A DNA stretch of 64,000 bases from Lachnospiraceae bacterium NK4A179. Lineage in GTDB: Bacteria > Bacillota > Clostridia > Lachnospirales > Lachnospiraceae. The stretch spans positions 148,348 through 212,347 of the forward strand of contig ATWC01000002.1 in NCBI GenBank assembly GCA_000421045.1, in the 5' to 3' direction. The position numbers and the translations under genes were made by a program. The notes below the pieces were generated by a model. The model saw only the letters and a program-made list of their open reading frames with translations, did no database searches and had not been told where the DNA came from. Positions 19,447 to 27,847 of this stretch are shown in pieces. The stretch's first letter is position 1, and each line of letters opens with the position of its first letter.

Positions 19447-19728
19447 TTAACCTACACTGGACTTCTTATCTTCCACCTTATGTCCGCGGAAGGTTCTTGT
19501 CGGAACGAACTCACCGAGCTTATGTCCGACCATATCTTCTGTTACATATACAGGCACATGCTTGCGTCCGTCATAAACCGCAATCGTAAGTCCCACGAAT
19601 GAAGGGAAGATTGTGGAGCGGCGGGACCAGGTCTTGATCGCCTGCTTCTTACCTGATGCATTCATTGCCTCAACTGCTTTAAGTAAGCTCTGATCTGCAA
19701 AAGGGCCTTTCTTTAAAGATCTTGCCAT
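19447..19728 (-). CDS. rpsS: 30S ribosomal protein S19
   Basis: Head protein contacting S13. '[20 protein letters not shown]' and '[19 protein letters not shown]' are canonical; 93 aa. It lies between rplB and rplV. Confidence 0.98.
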   Translation of the reverse strand: MARSLKKGPFADQSLLKAVEAMNASGKKQAIKTWSRRSTIFPSFVGLTIAVYDGRKHVPVYVTEDMVGHKLGEFVPTRTFRGHKVEDKKSSVG

Positions 19729-19756
19729 TTGTCTGCCTCCTGATTTCTATCCGTGA

Positions 19757-20599
19757 TCACTTTATCGCTTTGCCGTTGCGTCTTCTGACGATCAGCTTGT
19801 TAGAATGCTTCTTTGCCTTTCTGGTCTTAAGACCAAGAGCAGGCTTACCCCAAGGGGTAGTAGGTCCGGGACGACCGATACCTGTCTTACCTTCACCACC
19901 ACCATGAGGATGGTCGTTCGGGTTCATGACTGAACCTCTTACTGTAGGACGTACACCCATGTGACGAACACGTCCTGCTTTACCGTAGTTGATGAGGTTA
20001 TGATCACCGTTTCCGATAACACCGATCGATGCTCTGCACTCGATGGGTACCATTCTCATTTCGCCTGAAGGAAGACGAAGTGTTGCGAACTTACCTTCCT
20101 TAGCCATGAGCTGCGCACCGTTTCCGGCTGCACGTACCATCTGGCCACCCTTACCGGGCATAAGCTCTACATTGTGTACCATGGTACCGATGGGGATCTC
20201 TGAAAGAGGAAGGCAGTTACCTGTTCTTACTTCAGCGTCCTTACCGTTCATGATCTTCATGCCAACCTTGAGTCCCTCGGGTGCGAGGATGTATGACTTC
20301 TGGCCGTCTGCGTAGCAGATAAGAGCTATATTAGCAGTTCTGTTAGGATCGTACTCGATCGCTGTTACTGTTGCAGGAACGCCGTCCTTGCTTCTCTTGA
20401 AATCGATGATCCTGTACTTCTGTCTGTTTCCGCCGCCGTGATGTCTGACGGTTATCTTTCCCTGGTTATTTCTTCCGGCTGTCTTTTTCTTTGATACGAG
20501 AAGGCTCCTTTCAGGAGTTGTCTTTGTTATCTCGGAGAAGTCGGAGCCCGTCATGTTTCTTCTTGACGGTGTATATGGGTTATATGTTTTGATTCCCAT
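19757..20599 (-). CDS. rplB: 50S ribosomal protein L2
   Basis: Core large-subunit protein needed for subunit joining and near the peptidyl transferase centre. It opens '[20 protein letters not shown]' and contains the universally conserved '[19 protein letters not shown]' loop; 280 aa. It is separated from rplW by 74 bp. Confidence 0.98.
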   Translation of the reverse strand: MGIKTYNPYTPSRRNMTGSDFSEITKTTPERSLLVSKKKTAGRNNQGKITVRHHGGGNRQKYRIIDFKRSKDGVPATVTAIEYDPNRTANIALICYADGQKSYILAPEGLKVGMKIMNGKDAEVRTGNCLPLSEIPIGTMVHNVELMPGKGGQMVRAAGNGAQLMAKEGKFATLRLPSGEMRMVPIECRASIGVIGNGDHNLINYGKAGRVRHMGVRPTVRGSVMNPNDHPHGGGEGKTGIGRPGPTTPWGKPALGLKTRKAKKHSNKLIVRRRNGKAIK

Positions 20600-20673
20600 T
20601 TTTGTATCTCCCTTTCTTAAAGTTTATTATCGCACTGTCTTTGTGCTTAGTTTCACAAGCGTATCCTTCCGGA

Positions 20674-20973
20674 TCAAAGTCCTGCGAAGATTTCAATATC
20701 CTTGCTGTCAGCAGTAAGCGTAACGATCGCTTTCTTCTTCTTAGCTGTCTTGCCGCTTGTCATGCCGCGTCTCTTTGTCTTTCCATCCATGTTGATGGTG
20801 TTAACCTTTGCAACGCGTGTGCCTTCGAACATCTTCTCAACTGCTTCCTTAACCTGTGCCTTGTTGGCTTCGGGATTCACAAGGAATGTATATTTCTTAT
20901 CAGCCATACCGCTCATGCTCTTCTCTGTTACAAGCGGCTTTAAAATGACGTCATAGTACTTAATGTCTGCCAT
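20674..20973 (-). CDS. rplW: 50S ribosomal protein L23
   Basis: Exit-tunnel protein and docking site for trigger factor and SRP. '[20 protein letters not shown]' and '[13 protein letters not shown]' fit; 99 aa. Its start overlaps the rplD stop by one base (TAATG). Confidence 0.97.
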   Translation of the reverse strand: MADIKYYDVILKPLVTEKSMSGMADKKYTFLVNPEANKAQVKEAVEKMFEGTRVAKVNTINMDGKTKRRGMTSGKTAKKKKAIVTLTADSKDIEIFAGL

Positions 20974-21593
20974 TATGCGTATACCTCCTCGATTTTCTTA
21001 ACTGAATCCTTGGTAAGGACAAGTGTTCCGGCCTTCATGATGTCGTATACGTTGATGGTCTCAGGAAGTGCTGTCATAGCATCTTCAATGTTTCTTGCTG
21101 AGTAAACAACGTTCTCATCATTCTCGGGAAGGATTACGAGAGGCTTTACAGCATTGATGTTTGCAAGTACTTCAGCAAACTTCTTTGTCTTCTTCTCATC
21201 CATCTTGATCTCGTCAACAACGATGAGCTTCTCGTTTGCGAACTTGTCGCTGAGTGCTGATCTGATAGCAGCTCTCTTTTCCTTCTTGTTCATCTTTATT
21301 GAATAATCTCTGGGTACGGGAGCGAATACAACTCCGCCGCCTTTCCACTGCGGTGCTCTGATCGAGCCCTGTCTTGCGTGGCCTGTGCCCTTCTGTCTCC
21401 AGGGCTTCTTTCCGCCACCGGATACCTCTGATCTTGTCTTTGCCTTCTGTGTTCCCTGTCTGTTATTGGCAAGCTGCTGAACGACTGCAAGGTGTACGAG
21501 GTGCTCATTTATCTCAGCGCCGAATACAGCATCGCTTAAGTCGATCGTTCCAACTTCCTTGCCTTCCATATTTACAACAGAAATAGTAGCCAT
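20973..21593 (-). CDS. rplD: 50S ribosomal protein L4
   Basis: Large-subunit tunnel protein; in Escherichia coli it represses its own S10 operon by acting on the leader. The tunnel loop with '[20 protein letters not shown]' is clear; 206 aa. Whether it acts on the structured leader found here is not known. Confidence 0.97.
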   Translation of the reverse strand: MATISVVNMEGKEVGTIDLSDAVFGAEINEHLVHLAVVQQLANNRQGTQKAKTRSEVSGGGKKPWRQKGTGHARQGSIRAPQWKGGGVVFAPVPRDYSIKMNKKEKRAAIRSALSDKFANEKLIVVDEIKMDEKKTKKFAEVLANINAVKPLVILPENDENVVYSARNIEDAMTALPETINVYDIMKAGTLVLTKDSVKKIEEVYA

Positions 21594-21614
21594 TGTAAAC
21601 TATCCTCCTTTCGC

Positions 21615-22298
21615 TTAAGCATCAACCTTGGTCGTTTCCTTGATGGTGATGAGAGCCTTCTTTGCTCCGGGTACTGCACCCTTTACAAGAATAAGGTTCT
21701 TCTCAGCATCAACCTTTACAACCTCGAGATTCTTTACTGTTACCTCAACAGCTCCCATGTGTCCGGGCATGTGCTTTCCCTTGAACACGCGGCTCGGTGA
21801 TGAACATGAGCCGTTGGAACCTGCGTGACGATGATACTTGGAACCGTGCATCATAGGTCCTCTTGACTGACCGTGACGCTTGATGGCACCCTGGTATCCC
21901 TTGCCTCGTGAAATAGCCGAGGCATCAACCTTATCGCCTTCTGCGAAGATATCAGCCTTGATCTCCTGAGCAAGTGCATACTCTTCGCTGTTTTCGAATC
22001 TGAACTCTCTTAAATATCTCTTTGCTTCAGTGCCGGCCTTCTTGAAATGTCCCTGACCTGCCTTGTTTACGCCATGGCGGTGAAGAACTTCCTTCTTGCC
22101 TGACTTGTCTCTGTTTACGACTCTTTCCTTAACATCGCCGAAACCAACCTGTACTGCGCTGTATCCGTCGTTGTCAACAGTCTTTACCTGAGTCACTACG
22201 CAGGGACCTGCCTGAAGAACTGTTACCGGGATAAGGGCTCCATCTTCATTCCAGATCTGAGTCATCCCGACTTTTGTTGCCAGAATTGCTTTTTTCAT
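21615..22298 (-). CDS. rplC: 50S ribosomal protein L3
   Basis: Early-assembly large-subunit protein whose loop reaches the peptidyl transferase centre. It begins '[20 protein letters not shown]' and has '[19 protein letters not shown]'; 227 aa with a short extra C-terminus. AAAGGAGA lies upstream of the ATG. Confidence 0.98.
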   Translation of the reverse strand: MKKAILATKVGMTQIWNEDGALIPVTVLQAGPCVVTQVKTVDNDGYSAVQVGFGDVKERVVNRDKSGKKEVLHRHGVNKAGQGHFKKAGTEAKRYLREFRFENSEEYALAQEIKADIFAEGDKVDASAISRGKGYQGAIKRHGQSRGPMMHGSKYHRHAGSNGSCSSPSRVFKGKHMPGHMGAVEVTVKNLEVVKVDAEKNLILVKGAVPGAKKALITIKETTKVDA

Positions 22299-22435
22299 TC
22301 TCCTTTTTACCTCTCTTTTCTTGTCTGCTAAAGCGGTATCCTGCTATGGGATACATAAAGCCAGCAGAGGATTTACTGTTATATCTTCAACCGGTGTCCG
22401 TTTGCTGATCGAGATTACACCGGTAAAGTGCCAAA
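22299..22435 (-). other. Structured spacer between rpsJ and rplC
   Basis: This 137-bp spacer has two clear structures. One is an 8-bp perfect inverted repeat (22390-22397 with 22417-22424). The other is a two-tier hairpin whose outer 6-bp stem is 22324-22329 with 22363-22368 and inner 6-bp stem is 22336-22341 with 22349-22354. There is no T-run, so it is not a terminator. Confidence 0.5.
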
Positions 22436-22750
22436 TTATTTCATCTTTATTTCAACATATACACCGGCAGGAAGATCCATCTTTCTGAGTGACTCAGTGA
22501 TCTTGGATGAAGGATTGATAACATCGATGAGCCTCTTGTGAGTTCTCTGCTCGAACTGTTCTCTGGAATCCTTGTACTTGTGAACTGCACGAAGTATAGT
22601 AACCACTTCCCTCTTTGTAGGAAGGGGAACGGGACCGCTTACTGCTCCACCGTTCTTCTTAACGCTGTCAACGATCTTCTTGGCAGCTGCATCGATCAGC
22701 TGATGATCGTATGCCTTTAAGATTACTCTCATTCTCTGGTTTGCCTGCAT
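22436..22750 (-). CDS. rpsJ: 30S ribosomal protein S10
   Basis: Head protein of the small subunit, also a partner of NusB in antitermination. The start is the ATG of '[20 protein letters not shown]', giving 104 aa, with GAGAGGAG about 9 bp upstream. The open frame extends to 22900 only because the leader happens to be open. It is the first gene of the superoperon. Confidence 0.96.
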   Translation of the reverse strand: MQANQRMRVILKAYDHQLIDAAAKKIVDSVKKNGGAVSGPVPLPTKREVVTILRAVHKYKDSREQFEQRTHKRLIDVINPSSKITESLRKMDLPAGVYVEIKMK

Positions 22751-23056
22751 AAAAAAAGTCTCCTCTCTGTTCTTTACAAGCGGCGACTGTACACATCGGT
22801 CAGGATCTTTGTCCTTCCCACTCTCCCGTGTGTGTCCTGATTTCCCTTTAAAAAAGACGCAGGACCACGCGTCGTTTCCGGTTTCCCGGACGGTTCCCAT
22901 CTGTACAGTGACTTGTCGTTAATATTCTTGCGGAATACATCGTATCTGTATTACCCGCCATCAACATTCGCTCCGCGGAAAACCTGCCGTTTCTTATATA
23001 TATTTTGTTGCGGCAGCAACCTCACGCTTCATAGCTATCATGTCACAGCAAGACCG
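22751..23056 (-). promoter_or_regulatory. Leader of the ribosomal superoperon
   Basis: About 300 nt of untranslated leader precedes rpsJ. An 8-bp inverted repeat (22786-22793 with 22902-22909) closes a domain of about 124 nt. Inside it lies a 5-bp GC-rich stem followed by six T (22850-22873 on the minus strand), which looks like an intrinsic terminator or attenuator. The arrangement resembles a ribosomal-protein autoregulatory leader; the ligand is unknown, with L4 the classical candidate. Confidence 0.5.
22850..22873 (-). terminator. Possible attenuator in the rpsJ leader
   Basis: Minus-strand GACGC and GCGTC pair (22856-22860 with 22869-22873, 8-nt loop) and are followed at once by six T and then AAAGG. 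The stem is short, so termination would be partial, suiting an attenuator about 100 nt upstream of rpsJ. Confidence 0.45.
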
Positions 23057-23085
23057 ATTATAGATTAGTCTGCAGAAAATTGCAA
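23057..23085 (-). promoter_or_regulatory. Promoter of the S10-spc-alpha superoperon
   Basis: On the minus strand TTGCAA (23080-23085) and TATAAT (23057-23062) are separated by exactly 17 bp. The start of transcription would be near 23050, giving a leader of about 300 nt. It is the only strong sigma-A-type promoter I see for the ribosomal genes. Confidence 0.8.
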
Positions 23086-23121
23086 GGACTTTTTGTACAA
23101 TTTTTCAAATAATTACTATTC

Positions 23122-23138
23122 ACAGCCCTTCAGGCTGT
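23122..23138 (-). terminator. Weak hairpin after the GGDEF gene
   Basis: A 6-bp stem (23122-23127 with 23133-23138) lies 40 bp after the diguanylate cyclase stop. The tail is AT-rich but without a proper T-run. It may end that transcript weakly, so some transcription could run into the ribosomal leader. Confidence 0.35.
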
Positions 23139-23179
23139 ATTTCTTCTATAATATAAGCGATCGGAATGCTGCCGATTTT

Positions 23180-24415
23180 TTATAGTACGGTAACTGTATC
23201 CTTCCCTGCATCTTTTGATGCATACATTGCCTTATCTACCCTGCTGCATATCGTATCCAGGGTATCCGAAGCAGAAACCTCAGTCACCCCGAAGCTTATG
23301 GTAAGAGAAAAGCCTTCATCAAAAGCAAGTTCAGAAAACTCTCTTCTGAGATCTTCTGCCGTTGCGGCAGCATCTTCTGCAACCATATCGGGAACCAGAA
23401 GCATAAATTCTTCTCCGCCCCATCTTCCGGCGATAATAGGCATGCCCTCTTTATCCCCGGCCTTCCTGAACAGATCGGCAAGTGCCTTGATGGCTGCATC
23501 ACCGGCCCTGTGTCCGTATGTATCATTAATATTTTTGAAATTATCTATATCGCCCATGATAAGTGAAAATCTGTTCTTTTTGGGCGAACCTATGAATTCC
23601 TCTATCCTGCGCTCTATCTCAAGCCTGTTGTAAAGGCCCGTGAGGCCGTCAGTGATGGCTGCGGTCTTAAGATTCCTCTTAAGTATCTCCTGTTCCGTAA
23701 TATCCGTGATTATTCCAAGAACCCCAGCCACCTTACCATCGGCATCGGGAACCGGTTCCTTTATCACATCAAGATATTCAAGGACATCATCTACATTGAT
23801 CTCCATTGTATAGCGCATGCCCTCGCCTGTAGACAGGACCTTTCTGTCAGCCTCCATGGCAAGCACTGCATTTTCCTTATCTTTCCTTATATCTTCATCG
23901 GTCTTTCCCAATATGGTCCAGTTCGGATCATCGGCATGTTTGATATGATGCCAGTAATGTGTTGCAAATACATAACGGCCTTCCGCATCTTTAAGGAAGA
24001 TATTGCTGGGAAGTGCCTTAAGCATGCCGCCAAACTCATCGAAGGTCCGGGAATTAGTTATACGTATGGCATTCTCAAGTCTTTTTACGCATACTTCCTT
24101 CACATCAGAAGTGTCGATCGCATCAACAGCCCCGTGTTCAAATACCTTTGCCTCTTTAGCGGTCAGACGCCCCTTCTTTATCACCACGGCCGGCATAAAC
24201 GAAAACCTGAGATCAGACCTGAACTCTTTCAGAAATCTGTATTCATTCTCTGAAGCAAACTCTATATCCACCAGAACAGCACTGAGATTCCTGTATATCC
24301 TCTCCAGCTGCTCATTTCCATCCGCAACATCCGTTGCAGGTATCACATCATAATCCGTCTCGGGAATAAATTTATATACATCTTCGTTTGTAATTGCAAG
24401 AATTATTTTTTTCAT
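23180..24415 (-). CDS. REC-like-PAS-GGDEF diguanylate cyclase
   Basis: Probably makes the second messenger cyclic di-GMP. The start is the Met of 'MKKIILAITNEDVYKF', with GGAGGAG 7 bp upstream; the longer frame to 24538 is rejected. Residues 1-120 look receiver-like (Asp50 in the expected place), 125-245 form a PAS domain, and 250-411 a GGDEF domain with an active-type 'RWGGEEF' (GGEEF at 333-337). No RxxD inhibitory site precedes it, so product inhibition is probably absent. It lies upstream of the ribosomal promoter on the same strand and divergent from the LacI-type gene. Confidence 0.9.
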   Translation of the reverse strand: MKKIILAITNEDVYKFIPETDYDVIPATDVADGNEQLERIYRNLSAVLVDIEFASENEYRFLKEFRSDLRFSFMPAVVIKKGRLTAKEAKVFEHGAVDAIDTSDVKEVCVKRLENAIRITNSRTFDEFGGMLKALPSNIFLKDAEGRYVFATHYWHHIKHADDPNWTILGKTDEDIRKDKENAVLAMEADRKVLSTGEGMRYTMEINVDDVLEYLDVIKEPVPDADGKVAGVLGIITDITEQEILKRNLKTAAITDGLTGLYNRLEIERRIEEFIGSPKKNRFSLIMGDIDNFKNINDTYGHRAGDAAIKALADLFRKAGDKEGMPIIAGRWGGEEFMLLVPDMVAEDAAATAEDLRREFSELAFDEGFSLTISFGVTEVSASDTLDTICSRVDKAMYASKDAGKDTVTVL

Positions 24416-24495
24416 TATAAAAACTCCTCCGGCAGATATCTGCCTGTAAATCATCATGATTCTACCACAAATGCCGGTTAATAGATATTTACTAC

Positions 24496-24524
24496 TTGAA
24501 AATGGTATTCTTATTAAATAGAAT
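24496..24524 (+). promoter_or_regulatory. Promoter of the LacI-type regulator gene
   Basis: TTGAAA (24496-24501) and TAGAAT (24519-24524) are separated by 17 bp. The operator at 24530-24543 follows directly and would cover the transcription start, so the gene is probably autorepressed. Confidence 0.7.
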
Positions 24525-24529
24525 TGCTG

Positions 24530-24543
24530 TGAAAGCACTTACA
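24530..24543 (+). promoter_or_regulatory. Operator in front of the LacI-type gene
   Basis: TGAAAGCACTTACA matches 12 of 14 bases of the perfect palindrome upstream of uxaC. Both fit LacI-family sites. Both also fit the CcpA cre consensus, so either the local regulator or a global one could bind. Confidence 0.6.
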
Positions 24544-24560
24544 GCAACGGGGGCAGTTAT

Positions 24561-25565
24561 ATGAACATATATGATATAGCTGAAAAAGCCGGCGTATCTA
24601 TTGCCACGGTTTCCAGAGTAATAAACGGCTCGGACAAGGTCAGCGACAAAACCAGAGCCCGTATCATGGCCATCATAGAGGAGAACAATTACACTCCCAA
24701 TGTCTTCGCACGCGGCCTGTCCGGTGATTCCATTCATATCATCGGGATACTCGTCCCCGACATAGCCGACCACTTTATGTCCCGTGCGGTTTCATATCTT
24801 GAGAAAAATCTCCATGAAAAGGGATATAACATACTGCTCTCATGCAGCGGATATTCTGCAGAGGAAAAGGAAAGCCACATACGTATGCTCCTCGATGAGC
24901 GCATAGATGCCATGATCCTTGTGGGATCCACTTATGCCGGCAGTGGCAACGAATCCCACAATACCGAGAGCATCAAAGAAGCGTCCTGCAAAATCCCTGT
25001 ATTCCTTATTAACGGATACATCGAATCCGACAATATATACTGCACTTTCTCAAATGACTACGATGCTTCATATGAACTCACGAAGAAATTTGTGGAAAAC
25101 GGACGCAAACGCTTCCTCTTCATAACTGATTCGGAAAGCTACAGTGCCAACAAAAAGCGTGAAGGTTTCACCCGCGCTCTTGAAGACAGCGGGATAAGCC
25201 CCGAAAATATAAGTTTTCTTCACCTTCCCAATGATATAGCCGTAGTTTCGGACTATCTCAGAGAACATCCGATAGGTTTTGACGCATGCTACGCATCCGA
25301 GGACGGCATCGCCATCGGAGTGGTCAAATATGCGCAGTCAAAGGGACTTCGTGTACCGGAGGACATATCCGTTATCGGCTACAACAATTCCGAGATCTGC
25401 ATCGCAGCAGTGCCCGAGATCACTTCGGTAGACAACCGTCTCAAATACATATGCGACGGCACGGTATCACGGCTTCTGGCCGTTCTCTCCGGAGAAACGG
25501 AAGTGGAACACCGAACCAGCGTAGCCTGCACTCTCGCCTGCCGCGACACCACCAATTTCAGCTAA
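24561..25565 (+). CDS. LacI-family transcriptional regulator, probably of uronate use
   Basis: Probable repressor of the downstream uxaC-eda-kdgK genes. The N-terminal helix-turn-helix ('IYDIAEKAGVSIATVSRVIN') and hinge are clear, followed by a periplasmic-binding-protein-like sensor domain; 334 aa. It is separated from uxaC by 144 bp containing a promoter and a palindromic operator, with a second operator before itself. The effector is unknown, possibly a uronate or KDG. GGGGGCAG lies before the ATG. Confidence 0.88.
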   Translation: MNIYDIAEKAGVSIATVSRVINGSDKVSDKTRARIMAIIEENNYTPNVFARGLSGDSIHIIGILVPDIADHFMSRAVSYLEKNLHEKGYNILLSCSGYSAEEKESHIRMLLDERIDAMILVGSTYAGSGNESHNTESIKEASCKIPVFLINGYIESDNIYCTFSNDYDASYELTKKFVENGRKRFLFITDSESYSANKKREGFTRALEDSGISPENISFLHLPNDIAVVSDYLREHPIGFDACYASEDGIAIGVVKYAQSKGLRVPEDISVIGYNNSEICIAAVPEITSVDNRLKYICDGTVSRLLAVLSGETEVEHRTSVACTLACRDTTNFS

Positions 25566-25581
25566 AACTTATCTTTACAGA

Positions 25582-25608
25582 TTGACAAGCGCGGACAGGC
25601 GCTATAAT
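25582..25608 (+). promoter_or_regulatory. Promoter of the uxaC-eda-kdgK operon
   Basis: TTGACA (25582-25587) is followed 15 bp later by TATAAT (25603-25608). A TAATAT two bases further (25605-25610) would give 17-bp spacing. The palindrome at 25623-25636 lies just after, so binding there would block initiation or early elongation. Confidence 0.7.
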
Positions 25609-25622
25609 ATTAATGTGTTTAA

Positions 25623-25636
25623 TGTAAGCGCTTACA
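25623..25636 (+). promoter_or_regulatory. Palindromic operator, TGTAAGCGCTTACA
   Basis: A perfect 14-bp palindrome with central CG, typical for LacI/GalR regulators and also a full match to the cre consensus. It lies 14 bp after the -10 box of the uxaC promoter. Confidence 0.8.
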
Positions 25637-25709
25637 AATTATTTTCTATAAAAGCAGCTTATTTACAAGAAACAAACATCAATTCATACCCCGGGGGGAT
25701 AATCCAACA

Positions 25710-27152
25710 ATGAAACAATTCCTGAATAATGATTTTATGCTGCAGAACGATACAGCAAAGCACCTCTTCCATGATTATGCGGAAGCTTTGCCTCTTATCG
25801 ATTATCACTGTCACATCTCCCCTAAGGAGATATATGAGGACAGACGCTACAACAATATCGCCGAAGTATGGCTTGGCGGACAAAATCCAGACGGTTCATA
25901 CGCCGGAGACCATTACAAATGGCGCATCATGCGTTCAAACGGCGTACCCGAAGAGCTCATTACGGGGTCTGCCGATCCTTTTGAAAAATTCAAAGCATTT
26001 GCAGAAACACTGGAAGTTTCTATAGGCAACCCCATGTATCACTGGTGTCATCTTGAATTAAAGAAATATTTCGGCATCGATATGCCGCTTACCGTCTCTA
26101 ACTGTAAGGAGATATGGGATAAGACTGCCGATATGCTGCAGAATGATCCCGAGCTTTCGGTACGCGGTATTATCAGAAAATCCAATGTGGAATTCATCGG
26201 CACTACCGACGATCCCATTGATGATCTCTCATGGCATGAGAAGATTGCCGCAGATCCTTCAGTAGACTTCATGGTATGCCCTTCCTTCAGACCTGACAAA
26301 GCTGTAAACATTAGAAAAGAAGGATTCTTTGATTATATTAAGAAGCTTGCCGAAACTGTCGGCAAGGATGATCTTGATTCATGCAAGGAAGTTTGCGATG
26401 CGCTTGCCAAACGCGTAGACTATTTCAAAGCACATGGCGCACGTGCTACCGATCACGGTCTCGACTACATTCCTTTCTGCCCATGCACCATGGAGGAAGC
26501 GGATGCCATCTTCAAAAAAGCAAAGAGCGGCGCAGCTCTCACCGATAAAGAGAGCGACAGCTACCAGACCGCAGTGCTTCTTAATCTGGCAAGAAAATAT
26601 AAAAAAGAAGATTTTGTAATGGAGCTTCACTACTCCTGCATAAGAAATTCAAATGAGAGGATGTTCAAACTGCAGGGTCCGGACACAGGCTATGACATAA
26701 TCAAAAAGTCATCATGCGACAAGGAACTCTCCATGTTTCTTTCCGAGCTCGATAAGACAGATGAGCTTCCCAAAACCATCATCTTCTCTCTCGACCACAA
26801 CGACTTCAATCCGATCGGAACATGCATAGGTTCCTTCCAGGGAAATAATGAAGGCATAAAGAGCCGCATTCAGATGGGCGCGGCCTGGTGGTTCCTAGAC
26901 AACAGGGACGGCATGGAGGAGCAGATGCGTTCACTCGCAAACCTTGGCATACTCGGAAACTTTGTAGGCATGCTCACCGATTCCCGCTCCTTCCTTTCCT
27001 ATACAAGACATGAATACTTCAGACGTATCATGTGCAACCTTATCGGAACATGGGTCGAGAACGGAGAGTATCCCGCCGATGAAGCGGCTCTTAAAAAGAT
27101 AGTTGAAGGCATAAGCTGCAGAAATGCAGAAAGCTATTTCAATATATGTTGA
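25710..27152 (+). CDS. uxaC: Glucuronate isomerase (uronate isomerase)
   Basis: Converts D-glucuronate to D-fructuronate and D-galacturonate to D-tagaturonate, the first step of hexuronate breakdown. The amidohydrolase-like 'LIDYHCHISPKEI' near residue 30 and 'TIIFSLDHNDFNPIG' near 360 carry catalytic residues; 480 aa is close to the family norm. A CCCGGGGGG-type site precedes the ATG. It opens the operon with eda and kdgK, but the reductase and dehydratase steps are not in the window. Confidence 0.95.
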   Translation: MKQFLNNDFMLQNDTAKHLFHDYAEALPLIDYHCHISPKEIYEDRRYNNIAEVWLGGQNPDGSYAGDHYKWRIMRSNGVPEELITGSADPFEKFKAFAETLEVSIGNPMYHWCHLELKKYFGIDMPLTVSNCKEIWDKTADMLQNDPELSVRGIIRKSNVEFIGTTDDPIDDLSWHEKIAADPSVDFMVCPSFRPDKAVNIRKEGFFDYIKKLAETVGKDDLDSCKEVCDALAKRVDYFKAHGARATDHGLDYIPFCPCTMEEADAIFKKAKSGAALTDKESDSYQTAVLLNLARKYKKEDFVMELHYSCIRNSNERMFKLQGPDTGYDIIKKSSCDKELSMFLSELDKTDELPKTIIFSLDHNDFNPIGTCIGSFQGNNEGIKSRIQMGAAWWFLDNRDGMEEQMRSLANLGILGNFVGMLTDSRSFLSYTRHEYFRRIMCNLIGTWVENGEYPADEAALKKIVEGISCRNAESYFNIC

Positions 27153-27183
27153 TCATATCCATTTACACCCAGGAGGTATATTG

Positions 27184-27828
27184 ATGATTACCAGCGAATT
27201 AAAAGACAGATTCTATAAAACAGGCGTTATCCCTGTTATAGCACTTGATGATGCAAAAGATGCGGCATCTCTCGGCGAAGCTCTTATGAAGGGCGGGCTT
27301 CCCGCAGCAGAAGTTACATTCAGGACATCTGCCGCAGTAAACACGATCAAAACACTGAAAAAAGAATTTCCGGAAATGCTCGTAGGTGCAGGCACAGTCC
27401 TTACCGCAGAACAGGCTGACCGCGCGATCGAAGCAGGAGCTGAATTCATAGTTGCTCCGGGCTGCAATCCCAAAGTCGTAAAGCACGTTCTTGAAAAAGG
27501 CTATCCCATGACCCCCGGGATCGCGACTGCAAGTGAGATCGAAATGGCTCTTGATCTTGGGATCGACTTTGTTAAATTCTTCCCCGCAGAGGCTAACGGA
27601 GGCCTCCCTATGATCAAGGCACTTGCAGGCCCCTATGTAAATGTATCCTTCATGCCCACCGGCGGAGTCAGCGCTAAGAATCTCGCAGATTACCTTTCAT
27701 ACAACAAGATCGTCTGCTGTGGCGGTACCTGGATGGTAAAGAAGGATCTTGTCACCGAGGGAAGGTTTGATGAGATAGAAAAGCTCAGCCGCGAAGCTGC
27801 TGATATCGTAAAGAGCATCAGAGGCTGA
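27184..27828 (+). CDS. eda: KDPG/KHG aldolase
   Basis: Cleaves 2-keto-3-deoxy-6-phosphogluconate to pyruvate and glyceraldehyde-3-phosphate. The start is the ATG of 'MITSELKDRFYKTGVIPVI', 7 bp after AGGAGGTAT; the upstream 20 residues of the open frame overlap uxaC and are rejected. The Schiff-base Lys is in 'DFVKFFPAE' and the acid Glu in 'AAEVTFRT'. Length 214 aa is normal. Confidence 0.95.
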   Translation: MITSELKDRFYKTGVIPVIALDDAKDAASLGEALMKGGLPAAEVTFRTSAAVNTIKTLKKEFPEMLVGAGTVLTAEQADRAIEAGAEFIVAPGCNPKVVKHVLEKGYPMTPGIATASEIEMALDLGIDFVKFFPAEANGGLPMIKALAGPYVNVSFMPTGGVSAKNLADYLSYNKIVCCGGTWMVKKDLVTEGRFDEIEKLSREAADIVKSIRG

Positions 27829-27847
27829 TCAAAGGAGGAATTATCAT

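Noticed and set aside
22751..22900. 50-residue N-terminal extension of S10
   Set aside because: It lies in the structured leader, and the ATG at 22750 with GAGAGGAG matches the family start.
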